Below, in pieces: positions 38,441 through 47,032 of a DNA stretch of 64,000 bases; position 1 is the stretch's first letter, and every line of letters begins with the position of its first letter. This DNA is from Escherichia sp. E1V33 (GTDB taxonomy: Bacteria; Pseudomonadota; Gammaproteobacteria; Enterobacterales; Enterobacteriaceae). The notes under the pieces are model-generated. The model worked only from the letters and a program-made list of their open reading frames with translations, searched no databases and was not told where the DNA came from. A program made the translations under genes and the position numbers. The stretch is taken from NCBI RefSeq assembly GCF_004211955.1, contig NZ_RHJI01000003.1, forward strand, positions 59,101 to 123,100, written 5' to 3'.

Positions 38441-39361
38441 ATGAGCAATAAAGCGATTAACTGGAGTGGCGTTTTTCCGGCGGTTAGCACTCAGTTCCGT
38501 AGTGATTACTCACTTGATTTGGATGCCACCCATGCGGTGATGAAAAACCTGGTTAAAGATGGGGTTTCTGGCCTGGTAGTGTGCGGCAGCGTAGGAGAAA
38601 ACACGTCACTTACCACTCAGGAAAAACTGCAAATCATCGAAGTTGCGAAAGATGCTGCTGGCGGAAAAATTCCGGTGATTGCCGGGGTTGCTGAGTTCAC
38701 CACCGCCTTTGCCCGGACGATGGCAAAAGAGGCCGAGAAGGTCGGTGTTGATGGCGTTATGGTGATGCCTGCTTTGGTTTACTCGTCTAAGCCTCATGAA
38801 ACTGCAGCGCACTTCCGCAGTGTGGCAATGGCGACCGACCTGCCGATCATGGTCTATAACAACCCACCGATTTATAAAAACGATGTCACCCCTGATATCC
38901 TGGAAACACTCGCTGATTGCGAAAATATTGTCTGCTTTAAAGATTCCTCTGGTGATACTCGTCGCTTTATCGATCTTCGCAATGCGGTAGGAGATCGCTT
39001 TGTGCTGTTTGCAGGGCTGGATGATGTCGTGGTTGAGAGCATTGCGGTGGGCGCTGAAGGCTGGATTTCCGGGATGTCAAACGCCTTCCCACGCGAAGGT
39101 GAGACGTTGTTCCGTTTAGCAAAACAACAGCGTTTTGACGAGGCTATGGCGCTCTATCGCTGGTTTATGCCGCTGCTGCATCTCGATGCGCGTCCTGACC
39201 TGGTGCAGTGTATCAAGCTGTGCGAAGCCCTGTTGGGGCGTGGCAGTGAGGTTACTCGCCCGCCGCGTCTGGCGCTGGAAGGTGAAACGCGTGCCCAGGT
39301 TGTGGCGATAGTTGAGAAAGCGCTGGCGACTCGCCCTGCGCTGCCGGACGTGGGCCTTTGA
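38441..39361 (+). CDS. 1-pyrroline-4-hydroxy-2-carboxylate deaminase (DHDPS/NanA family)
   Basis: A 306-residue class I aldolase-fold enzyme. The Schiff-base lysine is K167 (CFKDSSGD), with Y139 (MVYNNPPIY) as catalytic tyrosine, and GSVGENTSLT at 49-58 is the carboxylate site. In hydroxyproline clusters this family member converts pyrroline-4-hydroxy-2-carboxylate to 2-oxoglutarate semialdehyde and ammonia. The start is the ATG at 38441, with AAGGAAAC upstream; the TTG at 38420 is less likely. The next gene follows 14 bases after the stop, encoding the semialdehyde dehydrogenase. Family alone could mean a sugar-acid aldolase; context decides. Confidence 0.87.
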   Translation: MSNKAINWSGVFPAVSTQFRSDYSLDLDATHAVMKNLVKDGVSGLVVCGSVGENTSLTTQEKLQIIEVAKDAAGGKIPVIAGVAEFTTAFARTMAKEAEKVGVDGVMVMPALVYSSKPHETAAHFRSVAMATDLPIMVYNNPPIYKNDVTPDILETLADCENIVCFKDSSGDTRRFIDLRNAVGDRFVLFAGLDDVVVESIAVGAEGWISGMSNAFPREGETLFRLAKQQRFDEAMALYRWFMPLLHLDARPDLVQCIKLCEALLGRGSEVTRPPRLALEGETRAQVVAIVEKALATRPALPDVGL

Positions 39362-39375
39362 GGTGGGGAGAGACT

Positions 39376-40986
39376 ATGACTGAAACTTTCCCTTTCACCG
39401 GGCAACAGTTCATCGCCGGGCAACGTGTTGCCAGCGGTGAACCGTCGCTGGTCAGCCTGCGAGCGCAGGATGGCGAACCTACCGGGCAACGTTTTTACCC
39501 GGCCTCCGTGGAGGAGGCCGCGCTGGCGGCTATTGCGGCGCAACAGGCTTTTGTGCGCTATTCACAGACCAGTGCCGGGCAACGTGCCGATTTTTTAGAA
39601 ACCATCGCCGATGAACTTGATGCGGCAGGCGACGAACTGTTCGCTACGGCACATCAGGAGACAGCGTTACCCCTGGCGCGTTTACAGGGAGAGCGGGCAA
39701 GAACCAGCGGGCAGATGCGCATGTTTGCCGGGTTATTACGTCGGGGCGATCTGTTTGAGGTAAGAATTGATACTGCGTTGCCGGAGCGTCAGCCTTTGCC
39801 TCGACCGGATTTGCGCCAGTATAAAACGGCTCTCGGGCCGGTGGCGGTATTTGGTGCCAGCAACTTTCCACTCGCTTTTTCTACCGCCGGTGGTGATACA
39901 GCAGCGGCACTGGCTGCAGGATGCCCGGTAGTCGTAAAAGCGCATCCTGGGCATATGGCAACGGCAGAAATTATCGCATCAGCGATCGCTCGTGCCGTGA
40001 CTAAATGCGCCATGCCCGCAGGCGTATTCAATATGATTTTCGGTACTGATATCGGTGCTGAACTGGTGAAACATCCCGCAATTCAGGCGGTGGGTTTTAC
40101 CGGCTCATTACGTGGTGGCATGGCACTCTTTCGTTTGGCCCAACAGCGTCCACAGCCGATACCGGTTTTTGCCGAAATGTCGGCTCTCAATCCCTTTTTC
40201 ATTCTGCCGCAGGCGCTATCAGTACGTGCCGATACGCTGGCCCGCGATTTAGTCGCGTCGTTCACGCTGGGATGTGGGCAGTTCTGCACTAAACCAGGCT
40301 TGGTTGTGTTGCTGAAGGGGGAGAAAAACGCGGACTTTTTGCAGCAACTGGTTGAGAAAGTGAATGCCGCCTCACCGCAACTCATGCTTAACGCCTCCAC
40401 GCTTGAACACTATCGCCACAGCGTAGAGAAACTGGCAGGACATCCGACAATTCAGTGTTTGGCGGGGGACGATAATCATCAGACCGGACGTGCAGAAGCT
40501 CGTCTCTATCAGGCTCAGGTGGCAAGCGTACTTGAAAAAGATCCTCTGTTGCAGGAGGAAGTGTTCGGGCCGCTCGCTATTGTGGTTGAAGCCGCTGATG
40601 AAGGGGAGTTGTTGCAGGTGATTAACGCTCTGCAAGGGCAACTTACTGCCACACTTCAGGCGGATGAGGATGACCGGCAACTGGCTGGTCGTTTATTGCC
40701 GTTGTTGGCTGATAAAGCCGGACGCGTATTGTTCAATGGCTATCCCACCGGCGTCGAGGTTTGCGATGCCATGGTACACGGTGGTCCGTTCCCGGCAACC
40801 ACCGACGCGCGCGGCACGTCCGTAGGCACGCTGTCCATTACTCGTTTTCTGCGCCCGGTATGCCTGCAAAATGCACCCGCTGCGCTATTACCGCCTGCGT
40901 TGCAGGACAGTAATCCATTAAACCTGCTGCGCCTGGTTAACGGCCAGTGGACCCGGGAAGCCATTTCCTCCTTGTTGACTCATTGA
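39376..40986 (+). CDS. 2-oxoglutarate semialdehyde dehydrogenase
   Basis: A 536-residue aldehyde dehydrogenase of the type that starts with a short N-terminal extension and has AVFGASNFPLAFSTAGGDTA at 158-177. The catalytic residues are E267 (PVFAEMSALNPF) and C304 (GCGQFCTKPGL). This is the KGSADH (type III) signature, oxidising 2-oxoglutarate semialdehyde to 2-oxoglutarate with NAD(P)+, the final step of hydroxyproline, arabinose or glucarate routes. The ATG at 39376 has GGGGAG five bases upstream. It is coupled in an operon with the deaminase and permease. Confidence 0.9.
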   Translation: MTETFPFTGQQFIAGQRVASGEPSLVSLRAQDGEPTGQRFYPASVEEAALAAIAAQQAFVRYSQTSAGQRADFLETIADELDAAGDELFATAHQETALPLARLQGERARTSGQMRMFAGLLRRGDLFEVRIDTALPERQPLPRPDLRQYKTALGPVAVFGASNFPLAFSTAGGDTAAALAAGCPVVVKAHPGHMATAEIIASAIARAVTKCAMPAGVFNMIFGTDIGAELVKHPAIQAVGFTGSLRGGMALFRLAQQRPQPIPVFAEMSALNPFFILPQALSVRADTLARDLVASFTLGCGQFCTKPGLVVLLKGEKNADFLQQLVEKVNAASPQLMLNASTLEHYRHSVEKLAGHPTIQCLAGDDNHQTGRAEARLYQAQVASVLEKDPLLQEEVFGPLAIVVEAADEGELLQVINALQGQLTATLQADEDDRQLAGRLLPLLADKAGRVLFNGYPTGVEVCDAMVHGGPFPATTDARGTSVGTLSITRFLRPVCLQNAPAALLPPALQDSNPLNLLRLVNGQWTREAISSLLTH

Positions 40987-40997
40987 AGGGCATCACT

Positions 40998-42599
40998 ATG
41001 ACAATTCCTTCTACCCAAAGCACGCAAACCGTCGTTGTTGAGTCGGGGAAGTTTAAAAAGCAGTTAACGCTCACCGACTTGACCTTTATTGGTCTGGGGG
41101 CGATTTTTGGTTCTGGCTGGCTGTTTGCTGCCAGCCATGTCGCATCGATCGCTGGCCCAGCCGGGATTGCTTCCTGGGTTATTGGCGGTTTTGCGGTGTT
41201 GCTACTGGGGATTATTTACTGCGAACTGGGGGCGGCGCTTCCCCGCGCGGGCGGTATTATTCGTTACCCGGTATTTTCGCACGGCGAATTGATGGGCTAT
41301 CTGCTGGGTTTTATTACCCTGATTGCCTTCTCCAGCCTGATCTCCATTGAGATTGTAGCCGCACGGCAATATGCTGCCGCCTGGTTTCCGGCGCTGACGC
41401 AGACGGGGAGCAGTGACCCGACGCTGTTAGGCTGGGTGGTGCAGTTCTTACTGTTGTGCTTCTTTTTTGCCCTGAACTACTACAGTGTCAAAACGTTCGC
41501 CCGCTCGAACAATTTTATTAGTGTGCTGAAGTTTCTGGTGCCGTTGCTGGTGGTAATAACGTTATTTGCCTTCTTCAAACCGGAGAATCTGCATATACAG
41601 GGTATGGCTCCATTTGGTATGTCAGGAGTGGAAGCGGCAATTAGCGCGGGTGGGATTATCTTCGCTTACCTTGGGCTGACACCGATTATCTCCGTTGCCA
41701 GCGAGGCGCAAAATCCGCAACGTACCATCCCATTTGCGCTGATCCTCTCGGTAATTCTCTCGACCATCATCTACGTTCTGCTGCAGATAGCCTTTTTGGG
41801 CAGCATTCCAACTGAATCGCTAAGTGGTGGTTGGGCGGAGATCAGTAAGAACTATTCGCTGCCGTATCGTGATATCGCCATTACCCTTGGGATGGGCTGG
41901 CTGGCATTTATGGTGGTATGTGATGCTATTGTGTCTCCCAGCGGCACTGGCAATATTTACATGAATGCGACACCGCGCGTGATCTATGGCTGGGCGAAGG
42001 CGGGAACATTCTTTAAAACCTTTACTCATATCGATAAGGAGTCAGGTATTCCACGTCCGGCACTGTGGCTGACGTTTGGTTTATCTATCTTCTGGACGCT
42101 GCCGTTCCCGTCGTGGGAGCAATTGATTAGCGTGGTTTCTGCGGCTCTGGTACTGAGCTACGCCATCGCGCCAGTTACAGCTGCCGGGCTGCGTCGTAAT
42201 GCACCAGATATGCCGCGCCCGTTCCGCGTTCGTGGTTTTGCGGTGCTCGGCCCACTCTCTTTTATGATTTCCGCGCTGATTGTTTTTTGGTCTGGTTGGG
42301 GAACGCTTTCCTGGCTGCTGGGGCTACAAATCGTAATGTTTGTGGTTTACGTGGTTTGTAAGTCGAAAGTGCCTGTTCAGCATGTCAGCCTGGCGCAGCA
42401 AATTAAATCTTCATTGTGGCTTATTGCCTTCTATGCCCTGATTATGCTGTTTTCCTGGTTGGGTAGTTTTGGCGGTAGCGGCATTATAGGTCACCCGTGG
42501 GATACTATCGTCGTCGCGCTGATGTCGTTGGGAATTTATTACTGGGGCGCATACACCTGTCTTCCTCGGGCGAACTTTAACGGGGATGAAGAAGAATAA
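40998..42599 (+). CDS. APC-family amino acid permease
   Basis: A 533-residue protein with ~12-14 membrane segments. The first, FIGLGAIFGSGWLFAASHVA, holds the G-x-G-x-x-x-GSG helix break of amino acid/polyamine permeases, and AYLGLTPIISVASEAQNP is in helix 6. It follows the dehydrogenase gene by 11 bases in one operon. Hydroxyproline (either isomer) or proline is the expected substrate, by context. Start 40998 gives MTIPSTQSTQTVV; the longer frame overlaps the previous gene. Confidence 0.87.
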   Translation: MTIPSTQSTQTVVVESGKFKKQLTLTDLTFIGLGAIFGSGWLFAASHVASIAGPAGIASWVIGGFAVLLLGIIYCELGAALPRAGGIIRYPVFSHGELMGYLLGFITLIAFSSLISIEIVAARQYAAAWFPALTQTGSSDPTLLGWVVQFLLLCFFFALNYYSVKTFARSNNFISVLKFLVPLLVVITLFAFFKPENLHIQGMAPFGMSGVEAAISAGGIIFAYLGLTPIISVASEAQNPQRTIPFALILSVILSTIIYVLLQIAFLGSIPTESLSGGWAEISKNYSLPYRDIAITLGMGWLAFMVVCDAIVSPSGTGNIYMNATPRVIYGWAKAGTFFKTFTHIDKESGIPRPALWLTFGLSIFWTLPFPSWEQLISVVSAALVLSYAIAPVTAAGLRRNAPDMPRPFRVRGFAVLGPLSFMISALIVFWSGWGTLSWLLGLQIVMFVVYVVCKSKVPVQHVSLAQQIKSSLWLIAFYALIMLFSWLGSFGGSGIIGHPWDTIVVALMSLGIYYWGAYTCLPRANFNGDEEE

Positions 42600-42610
42600 A
42601 GGAGTAGAAA

Positions 42611-43621
42611 ATGGATAGAGTAATCCTCTCATTATCAGAGGCTTACGCACTAGCCTATCATGCGCTCATCAGTAACGGATTTAGTGAGCAACATGCGGTG
42701 GTGATTGCGAAAAACGTTACCACCGGGGAGCGCGACGGCTGTGCCTCGCACGGTTTATGGCGACTGCTGGGGATTGTTGACACGCTGCGAAAAGGGAAAG
42801 TCTCTGCCGATGCTCTGCCGACAGTGGAATCTCAGGCGCCGGCAATCGTTAAGGCCGATGCCAAAGGTGGCTATTCGCTGTTGGCTTATCAGCAGGCACT
42901 ACCGTTACTGATCGAGAAAACGCGTCAGTGCGGGATTGCAGCACTGGCGATTAATCATTGTGTTCACTACTCCGCCTTATTTGCGGATGTTGAACCGCTG
43001 ACTGAAGTCGGACTGGTGGCGCTGGCGACCACGCCAAGCCATGCCTGGGTTGCGCCGAAAGGGGGGCGCAAACCTCTTTTTGGTACTAACCCAATCGCGT
43101 TTGGTTGGCCGCGCGACAAACAGCCGCCATTTATTTTTGATATGGCGACCAGTGCGGCGGCACGCGGTGAGATTCAGTTACATCAGCGAGCCGGGAAATC
43201 ACTTCCTGAAGGTTGGGGGATAGACAGCAATGGCAATGCCACCACCGATCCACAAGCTGTGCTGAACGGTGCAATGTTAACCTTCGGCGGTCATAAAGGT
43301 TCGGCACTGGCTGCGATGGTGGAGCTAATCGCGGGGCCACTGATTGGCGATATGACCAGTGCTGAGTCTCTTGCGTGGGATAACGGCGCAGGTGGTTTGC
43401 CGTATGGTGGCGAGTTGATCCTGGCACTCGATCCGCAGCGTTTTCTTGGTGAGGATGCCGGGAGGCATCTGGCAAGGGCGGAAACGCTGTTTAGTCAGAT
43501 GCAGGATCAGGGCGCGCGCCTGCCGGGAGAACGTCGCTACCACGCACGATTGCGCAGTGAGCAACAGGGTGTAGAGATCAGCCAGTCACTCTATGACGAT
43601 ATTCGATCCTTAAGTAGCTGA
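42611..43621 (+). CDS. Ldh/YbiC-family cyclic imine reductase (pyrroline-2-carboxylate reductase-like)
   Basis: A 336-residue NAD(P)H-dependent malate/L-lactate dehydrogenase-superfamily protein. The catalytic pair S46-H47 lies in DGCASHGLWR, and FGTNPIAFGWP and GGHKGSALAAMVEL are cofactor motifs. In hydroxyproline and D-lysine/D-proline loci, this family reduces 1-pyrroline-2-carboxylate (or piperideine-2-carboxylate) to L-proline (or L-pipecolate). It would use the product of D-proline oxidation by the dehydrogenase, or of trans-3-hydroxyproline dehydration. It is the last gene of the plus-strand operon, 11 bases after the permease. Confidence 0.85.
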   Translation: MDRVILSLSEAYALAYHALISNGFSEQHAVVIAKNVTTGERDGCASHGLWRLLGIVDTLRKGKVSADALPTVESQAPAIVKADAKGGYSLLAYQQALPLLIEKTRQCGIAALAINHCVHYSALFADVEPLTEVGLVALATTPSHAWVAPKGGRKPLFGTNPIAFGWPRDKQPPFIFDMATSAAARGEIQLHQRAGKSLPEGWGIDSNGNATTDPQAVLNGAMLTFGGHKGSALAAMVELIAGPLIGDMTSAESLAWDNGAGGLPYGGELILALDPQRFLGEDAGRHLARAETLFSQMQDQGARLPGERRYHARLRSEQQGVEISQSLYDDIRSLSS

Positions 43622-43640
43622 TAGATACTAAATCACTTAA

Positions 43641-43660
43641 TGGCGGGAAGGAGCCCGCCA
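43641..43660. terminator. Hairpin between convergent genes
   Basis: TGGCGGG-AAGGAG-CCCGCCA: a perfect 7-bp GC stem between the reductase stop and the opposed deaminase stop. It probably terminates both transcripts. Confidence 0.7.
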
Positions 43661-43669
43661 TCTGCGCTA

Positions 43670-44890
43670 TCAAAACAGCGTATCCAGCTCTGCCAGTACG
43701 TTGTAGTCGTCATCAGTCAATAACAACGTTTTCCATTTGTCGAAGGTCAGGCACGGATGCGATGTGCCAAACACCAGAATATCTCCCACTTGCACGTCGC
43801 TGTTGGCAGCCAGTTGCAACATGCAGTGCTGATCCATAATGCCTGTACTGCGAATCGACTGTGGATCAAATGTCAGTGATTTGCCGTTGCGATAGTGGGC
43901 GACTGGTTGCGGCAGTCCGGCGTCGAAGGCGCAATCACGCTTACCAAAATTAACTACCGCCCGATCGGCTTCTGGCACCGATTGCACCATGGCGACCAGT
44001 TCCAGTGCAGATGTGAGATCGCCAGCCAGATCGCAAGCCACTGGATCACGAGCGATCAATTGCTGTTGTGCGGTGTCGTAGATCCCGGTGTCGTGAGTGA
44101 TATAACAGCCAGGGCGAATAACAATGCGGCAGTTATCAGGTTTTTCTGCCGCCAGCCAGATGTTGCATACCACGTCATACCAGACAGTGCCTGCTCCGGT
44201 GAGAATAAACTCGCCATCAACCAGACTCGCCATATCACAGGCCAGTTGTGCGGCATCCCGCAGCAGAGCTTCTACCTGCGGTTGTGGATCGTCACCGTGT
44301 AAAACGCCTTCATATAACTCAAGCCCCCGCAGGCGTAATCCCGGTAATTGGGCCGCTTGCTTAGCCAGTGCCAGTGCGGTATCCGTTGAGCGGCAACCAC
44401 AGCGTCCGCCGGGAACACCCAGTTCAATCATCACGTTCAGCGTCTGTTGCTGGCTGGCAAAAAAGGCAGATAAAGCGCGGGCGTTCTCAATGCTGTCAAT
44501 GCAGCAGATAAAATCGACCGTCGGGTAATGCCGTTGCAACTGGGCGATTAGCTGCATATTCGCCTTGCCGACCAACTGGTTAACCATCAGCACACGCTGG
44601 ATACCGCTCGCCATTGCTGCACCAGCCTGCCATGCGCTACCCACTCCTATTGCCCAGGCGCCTGCGGCTTGCTGCGCCTGAAAAATCCAGGGCGTCATGG
44701 TGGTTTTGCCGTGCGGTGCCAGTGAAACGCCACGCGCGTCTGCATAACGCTGCATCCACGCAATGTTGTTCTCCAGGGCCAGCTTTTTAATGATCGCGGC
44801 AGGTAAACAAACATCTTCGGCAAGGATATTTGCGGGCATTTGCATCAGGGCAGATTTATGGGGAACCAGAGGCTCGGAATGGTATTTCAT
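43670..44890 (-). CDS. Fold-III PLP D-amino-acid dehydratase/deaminase (DSD1-like)
   Basis: A 406-residue protein from MKYHSEPLVPHKSALMQM. It has the alanine-racemase-like barrel with the PLP lysine K62 (LAPHGKTTMTP). A C-terminal domain has the zinc-binding pair in FGTSHPCLTFDKW. Families with this layout are eukaryotic-type D-serine dehydratase, D-threo-3-hydroxyaspartate dehydratase and D-threonine aldolase. Annotations of close relatives read 'amino acid deaminase'. Start 44890 has AAAGGTG at the right distance; the ATG at 44899 is too near. It is divergent from the D-aminoacylase operon, whose RidA would deal with a 2-aminoacrylate-type product. Confidence 0.82.
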   Translation of the reverse strand: MKYHSEPLVPHKSALMQMPANILAEDVCLPAAIIKKLALENNIAWMQRYADARGVSLAPHGKTTMTPWIFQAQQAAGAWAIGVGSAWQAGAAMASGIQRVLMVNQLVGKANMQLIAQLQRHYPTVDFICCIDSIENARALSAFFASQQQTLNVMIELGVPGGRCGCRSTDTALALAKQAAQLPGLRLRGLELYEGVLHGDDPQPQVEALLRDAAQLACDMASLVDGEFILTGAGTVWYDVVCNIWLAAEKPDNCRIVIRPGCYITHDTGIYDTAQQQLIARDPVACDLAGDLTSALELVAMVQSVPEADRAVVNFGKRDCAFDAGLPQPVAHYRNGKSLTFDPQSIRSTGIMDQHCMLQLAANSDVQVGDILVFGTSHPCLTFDKWKTLLLTDDDYNVLAELDTLF

Positions 44891-44980
44891 AACATTCACC
44901 TTTTGAAGATTTCACCGTGTCGGATTTTGGTATCATTAATAACTGCTTGAAATATATCCATTTAGTTTATTTATCTTATG

Positions 44981-45017
44981 GTTTATGAATAAAAGTATCA
45001 TAAACTCATATGAGTTT
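44981..45017. promoter_or_regulatory. Two overlapping palindromes in the divergent promoter
   Basis: GTTTATGA (44981-44988) and TCATAAAC (44998-45005) are inverted repeats spaced by nine bases. The 16-base perfect palindrome AAACTCATATGAGTTT (45002-45017) overlaps the second arm. They lie midway between the deaminase and deacylase starts and are good candidates for the operator of the local regulator. Confidence 0.55.
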
Positions 45018-45090
45018 TGCGTAGTTTTCCACTGTTTTTCATTCTTGTAAATGGTTAACTTGTCACCATTGCAGAAATGGAGTGACGAAC

Positions 45091-46533
45091 ATGCAGGTTG
45101 ACTGGTTATTCAAAAATGTGACGGTTATTGACGGTAGCGGCGGCCCTGAATTTTGCGGTGACGTGGCAATAACAGGCGATCGGATTGTCGATATTGCCCC
45201 TGCGCTTAACGTTACGGCGCAGCAGGTTATTGACGGTGAAGGACGGGTGCTGGCACCAGGGTTTATCGACGTTCATACCCATGACGATATCAACGTTATC
45301 CGTATCCCGGAGTATCTGCCAAAAATTAGCCAGGGGATCACAACCGTGATTGTTGGCAACTGCGGGATCAGTGCCGCGGCAGCGAAAATGAAAGGCGAAG
45401 TCCCTGACCCGATGAATCTGTTGGGGGAAGCGGAGCACTTTATTTATCCCTCCGTTGAAAGCTATGCCCAGGCAGTGAAAGCAGCCAGGCCGTCACTGAA
45501 CGTTGGCACGCTGATTGGTCATACGGCGCTGCGTAATAACCATATGGACGACCTGTTTCGCCCGGCGACGGCGGATGAAATTGCCGCTATGCGTGCCGAC
45601 TTACGTCTGGCGTTGAGTCAGGGGGCGCTGGGGTTAAGTTCCGGGCTGGCCTATGCCACGGCATTTCAGGCGACTACCGAAGAAGTCATGGCGCTGGCAG
45701 AAGAACTGGCAGGCGAGAGGGGCGTTTATACCACCCATCTGCGTTCTGAATTTGAACCGATTCTCGATGCCCTGGATGAAGCGTTTCGCATTGGGCGTCA
45801 TGGCAAAGTGCCTGTCGTGGTTTCCCACCATAAGTGCGCCGGGGCGAAAAACTGGGGGCGGACAAAAGAAACATTGGCCTTTTTTGACCAAATGCGTCAA
45901 CACCAGGAAATTGGCTGCGATGTCTACCCTTACTCAGCCAGTTCTTCAACGCTGGATCTCAAACAAGTCACCGACGAATTCGATATTGTGATCACCTGGT
46001 CACAAACGCATCCGCAGCAGGCGGGGAAAACACTGGCACAAATCGCCATCGACTGGCAGATGAGTATGCTGGAGGCCGCGAAGTTGCTGATGCCTGCCGG
46101 GGCTATCTATTACAACATGGACGAGCGCGACGTCCGCCGAGTGTTGAGTTATCCGGTCAGCATGATTGGCTCTGACGGCCTGCCCAATGATCCCATGCCG
46201 CATCCGCGTTTATGGGGCGCTTTCCCTCGCGTGCTGGGTCACTATTGTCGTGATGAAGGCTTATTCCCGTTGACCACGGCTATCCACAAAATGACCGGGC
46301 TTTCTGCCAGCCGTTTTCGTCTGCCCCAGCGTGGGCTGGTGAAAGTCGGCTATTTTGCGGACCTGGTATTGTTCGATCCACAAACCATTCGTGATGTTGC
46401 CAGCTTTTCTGATCCCAAACGCCCGGCAGATGGCATTGAGGCGGTGATGGTGAACGGCGTTATGAGCTATGGTCGCGATAAACACATTACAGGCCGTGCG
46501 GGACGTTTCCTGCGCCGCCAGACCTCACATTAA
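45091..46533 (+). CDS. N-acyl-D-amino-acid deacylase (D-aminoacylase)
   Basis: A 480-residue amidohydrolase. H62 and H64 (GFIDVHTHDD), C91 (GNCGIS), histidines in YTTHLRSE and VVVSHHKCAG, and the aspartate in MIGSDGLPND match the D-aminoacylase metal site, in which a cysteine replaces the usual lysine. It hydrolyses N-acyl-D-amino acids to the free D-amino acid. The ATG at 45091 has GGAG eight bases upstream; the GTG at 45082 overlaps that ribosome site. A ridA-type gene follows nine bases after the stop, then a symporter. Confidence 0.91.
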   Translation: MQVDWLFKNVTVIDGSGGPEFCGDVAITGDRIVDIAPALNVTAQQVIDGEGRVLAPGFIDVHTHDDINVIRIPEYLPKISQGITTVIVGNCGISAAAAKMKGEVPDPMNLLGEAEHFIYPSVESYAQAVKAARPSLNVGTLIGHTALRNNHMDDLFRPATADEIAAMRADLRLALSQGALGLSSGLAYATAFQATTEEVMALAEELAGERGVYTTHLRSEFEPILDALDEAFRIGRHGKVPVVVSHHKCAGAKNWGRTKETLAFFDQMRQHQEIGCDVYPYSASSSTLDLKQVTDEFDIVITWSQTHPQQAGKTLAQIAIDWQMSMLEAAKLLMPAGAIYYNMDERDVRRVLSYPVSMIGSDGLPNDPMPHPRLWGAFPRVLGHYCRDEGLFPLTTAIHKMTGLSASRFRLPQRGLVKVGYFADLVLFDPQTIRDVASFSDPKRPADGIEAVMVNGVMSYGRDKHITGRAGRFLRRQTSH

Positions 46534-46542
46534 GGAGTGAAT

Positions 46543-46932
46543 ATGAGCATTAAACGTTACGGTACGGAAGGTGGAACAGGCACTGGCGGGCAGCATTTGC
46601 CTTTTGCCAGGGCGGTTGAGGCGGGCGGCTGGCTGTACGTCTCCGGGCAAACGCCCATGAAAAACGGTGAAGTGGTAGAAGGCGGTATCGTTGAACAGTC
46701 ACGACTGGCGATCCAAAACTGTGTCGACATCATGACTGAAGCCGGTTATAGCCTGGCGGATGTGGTTCACGTGAAAGTGATCCTGACCGACGCCCGCTAT
46801 TTCCAGTCATTTAATAAAGTATTCAGAGAATTTTTTGGCGAGAATCCGCCTGCACGTATTTGTTGTGTGGCTGATCTGGTTGTCGATTGTAAAGTCGAAG
46901 TCGATGTGACCTGTTATAACGCGACCCGCTAA
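46543..46932 (+). CDS. RidA-family enamine/imine deaminase
   Basis: A 129-residue YjgF/YER057c/UK114 protein. The catalytic arginine R105 (NPPARICCVADLV) is conserved, as are LYVSGQTP at 32-39 and QSRLAIQNC. RidA proteins release ammonia from reactive 2-aminoacrylate and related imines made by PLP dehydratases and amino acid oxidases. Its operon place between the deacylase and transporter, opposite a PLP dehydratase, fits disposal of such intermediates. The ATG at 46543 has AAGGAG five bases upstream. Confidence 0.92.
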   Translation: MSIKRYGTEGGTGTGGQHLPFARAVEAGGWLYVSGQTPMKNGEVVEGGIVEQSRLAIQNCVDIMTEAGYSLADVVHVKVILTDARYFQSFNKVFREFFGENPPARICCVADLVVDCKVEVDVTCYNATR

Positions 46933-46963
46933 TAAATTTAAGAATAAAAAACAGACCGCAATT

Positions 46964-46987
46964 GAGTGCTGAATACATTCAGCACTC
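46964..46987 (+). repeat. Hairpin between ridA-like gene and symporter gene
   Basis: GAGTGCTGAA-TACA-TTCAGCACTC: a 10-bp perfect stem with a four-base loop. It has no T run, so it more probably tunes relative expression within the operon than ends it. Confidence 0.6.
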
Positions 46988-47032
46988 CGGGAACTCTTAC
47001 ATTAATTTCTCTCTACTGGCAGGATGTGAATT

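Noticed and set aside
38441..39361. DHDPS-fold gene considered as dapA, nanA or a sugar-acid aldolase
   Set aside because: Backbone dapA and nanA lie elsewhere in E. coli, and the neighbours point to the hydroxyproline route; the family assignment itself is unchanged.
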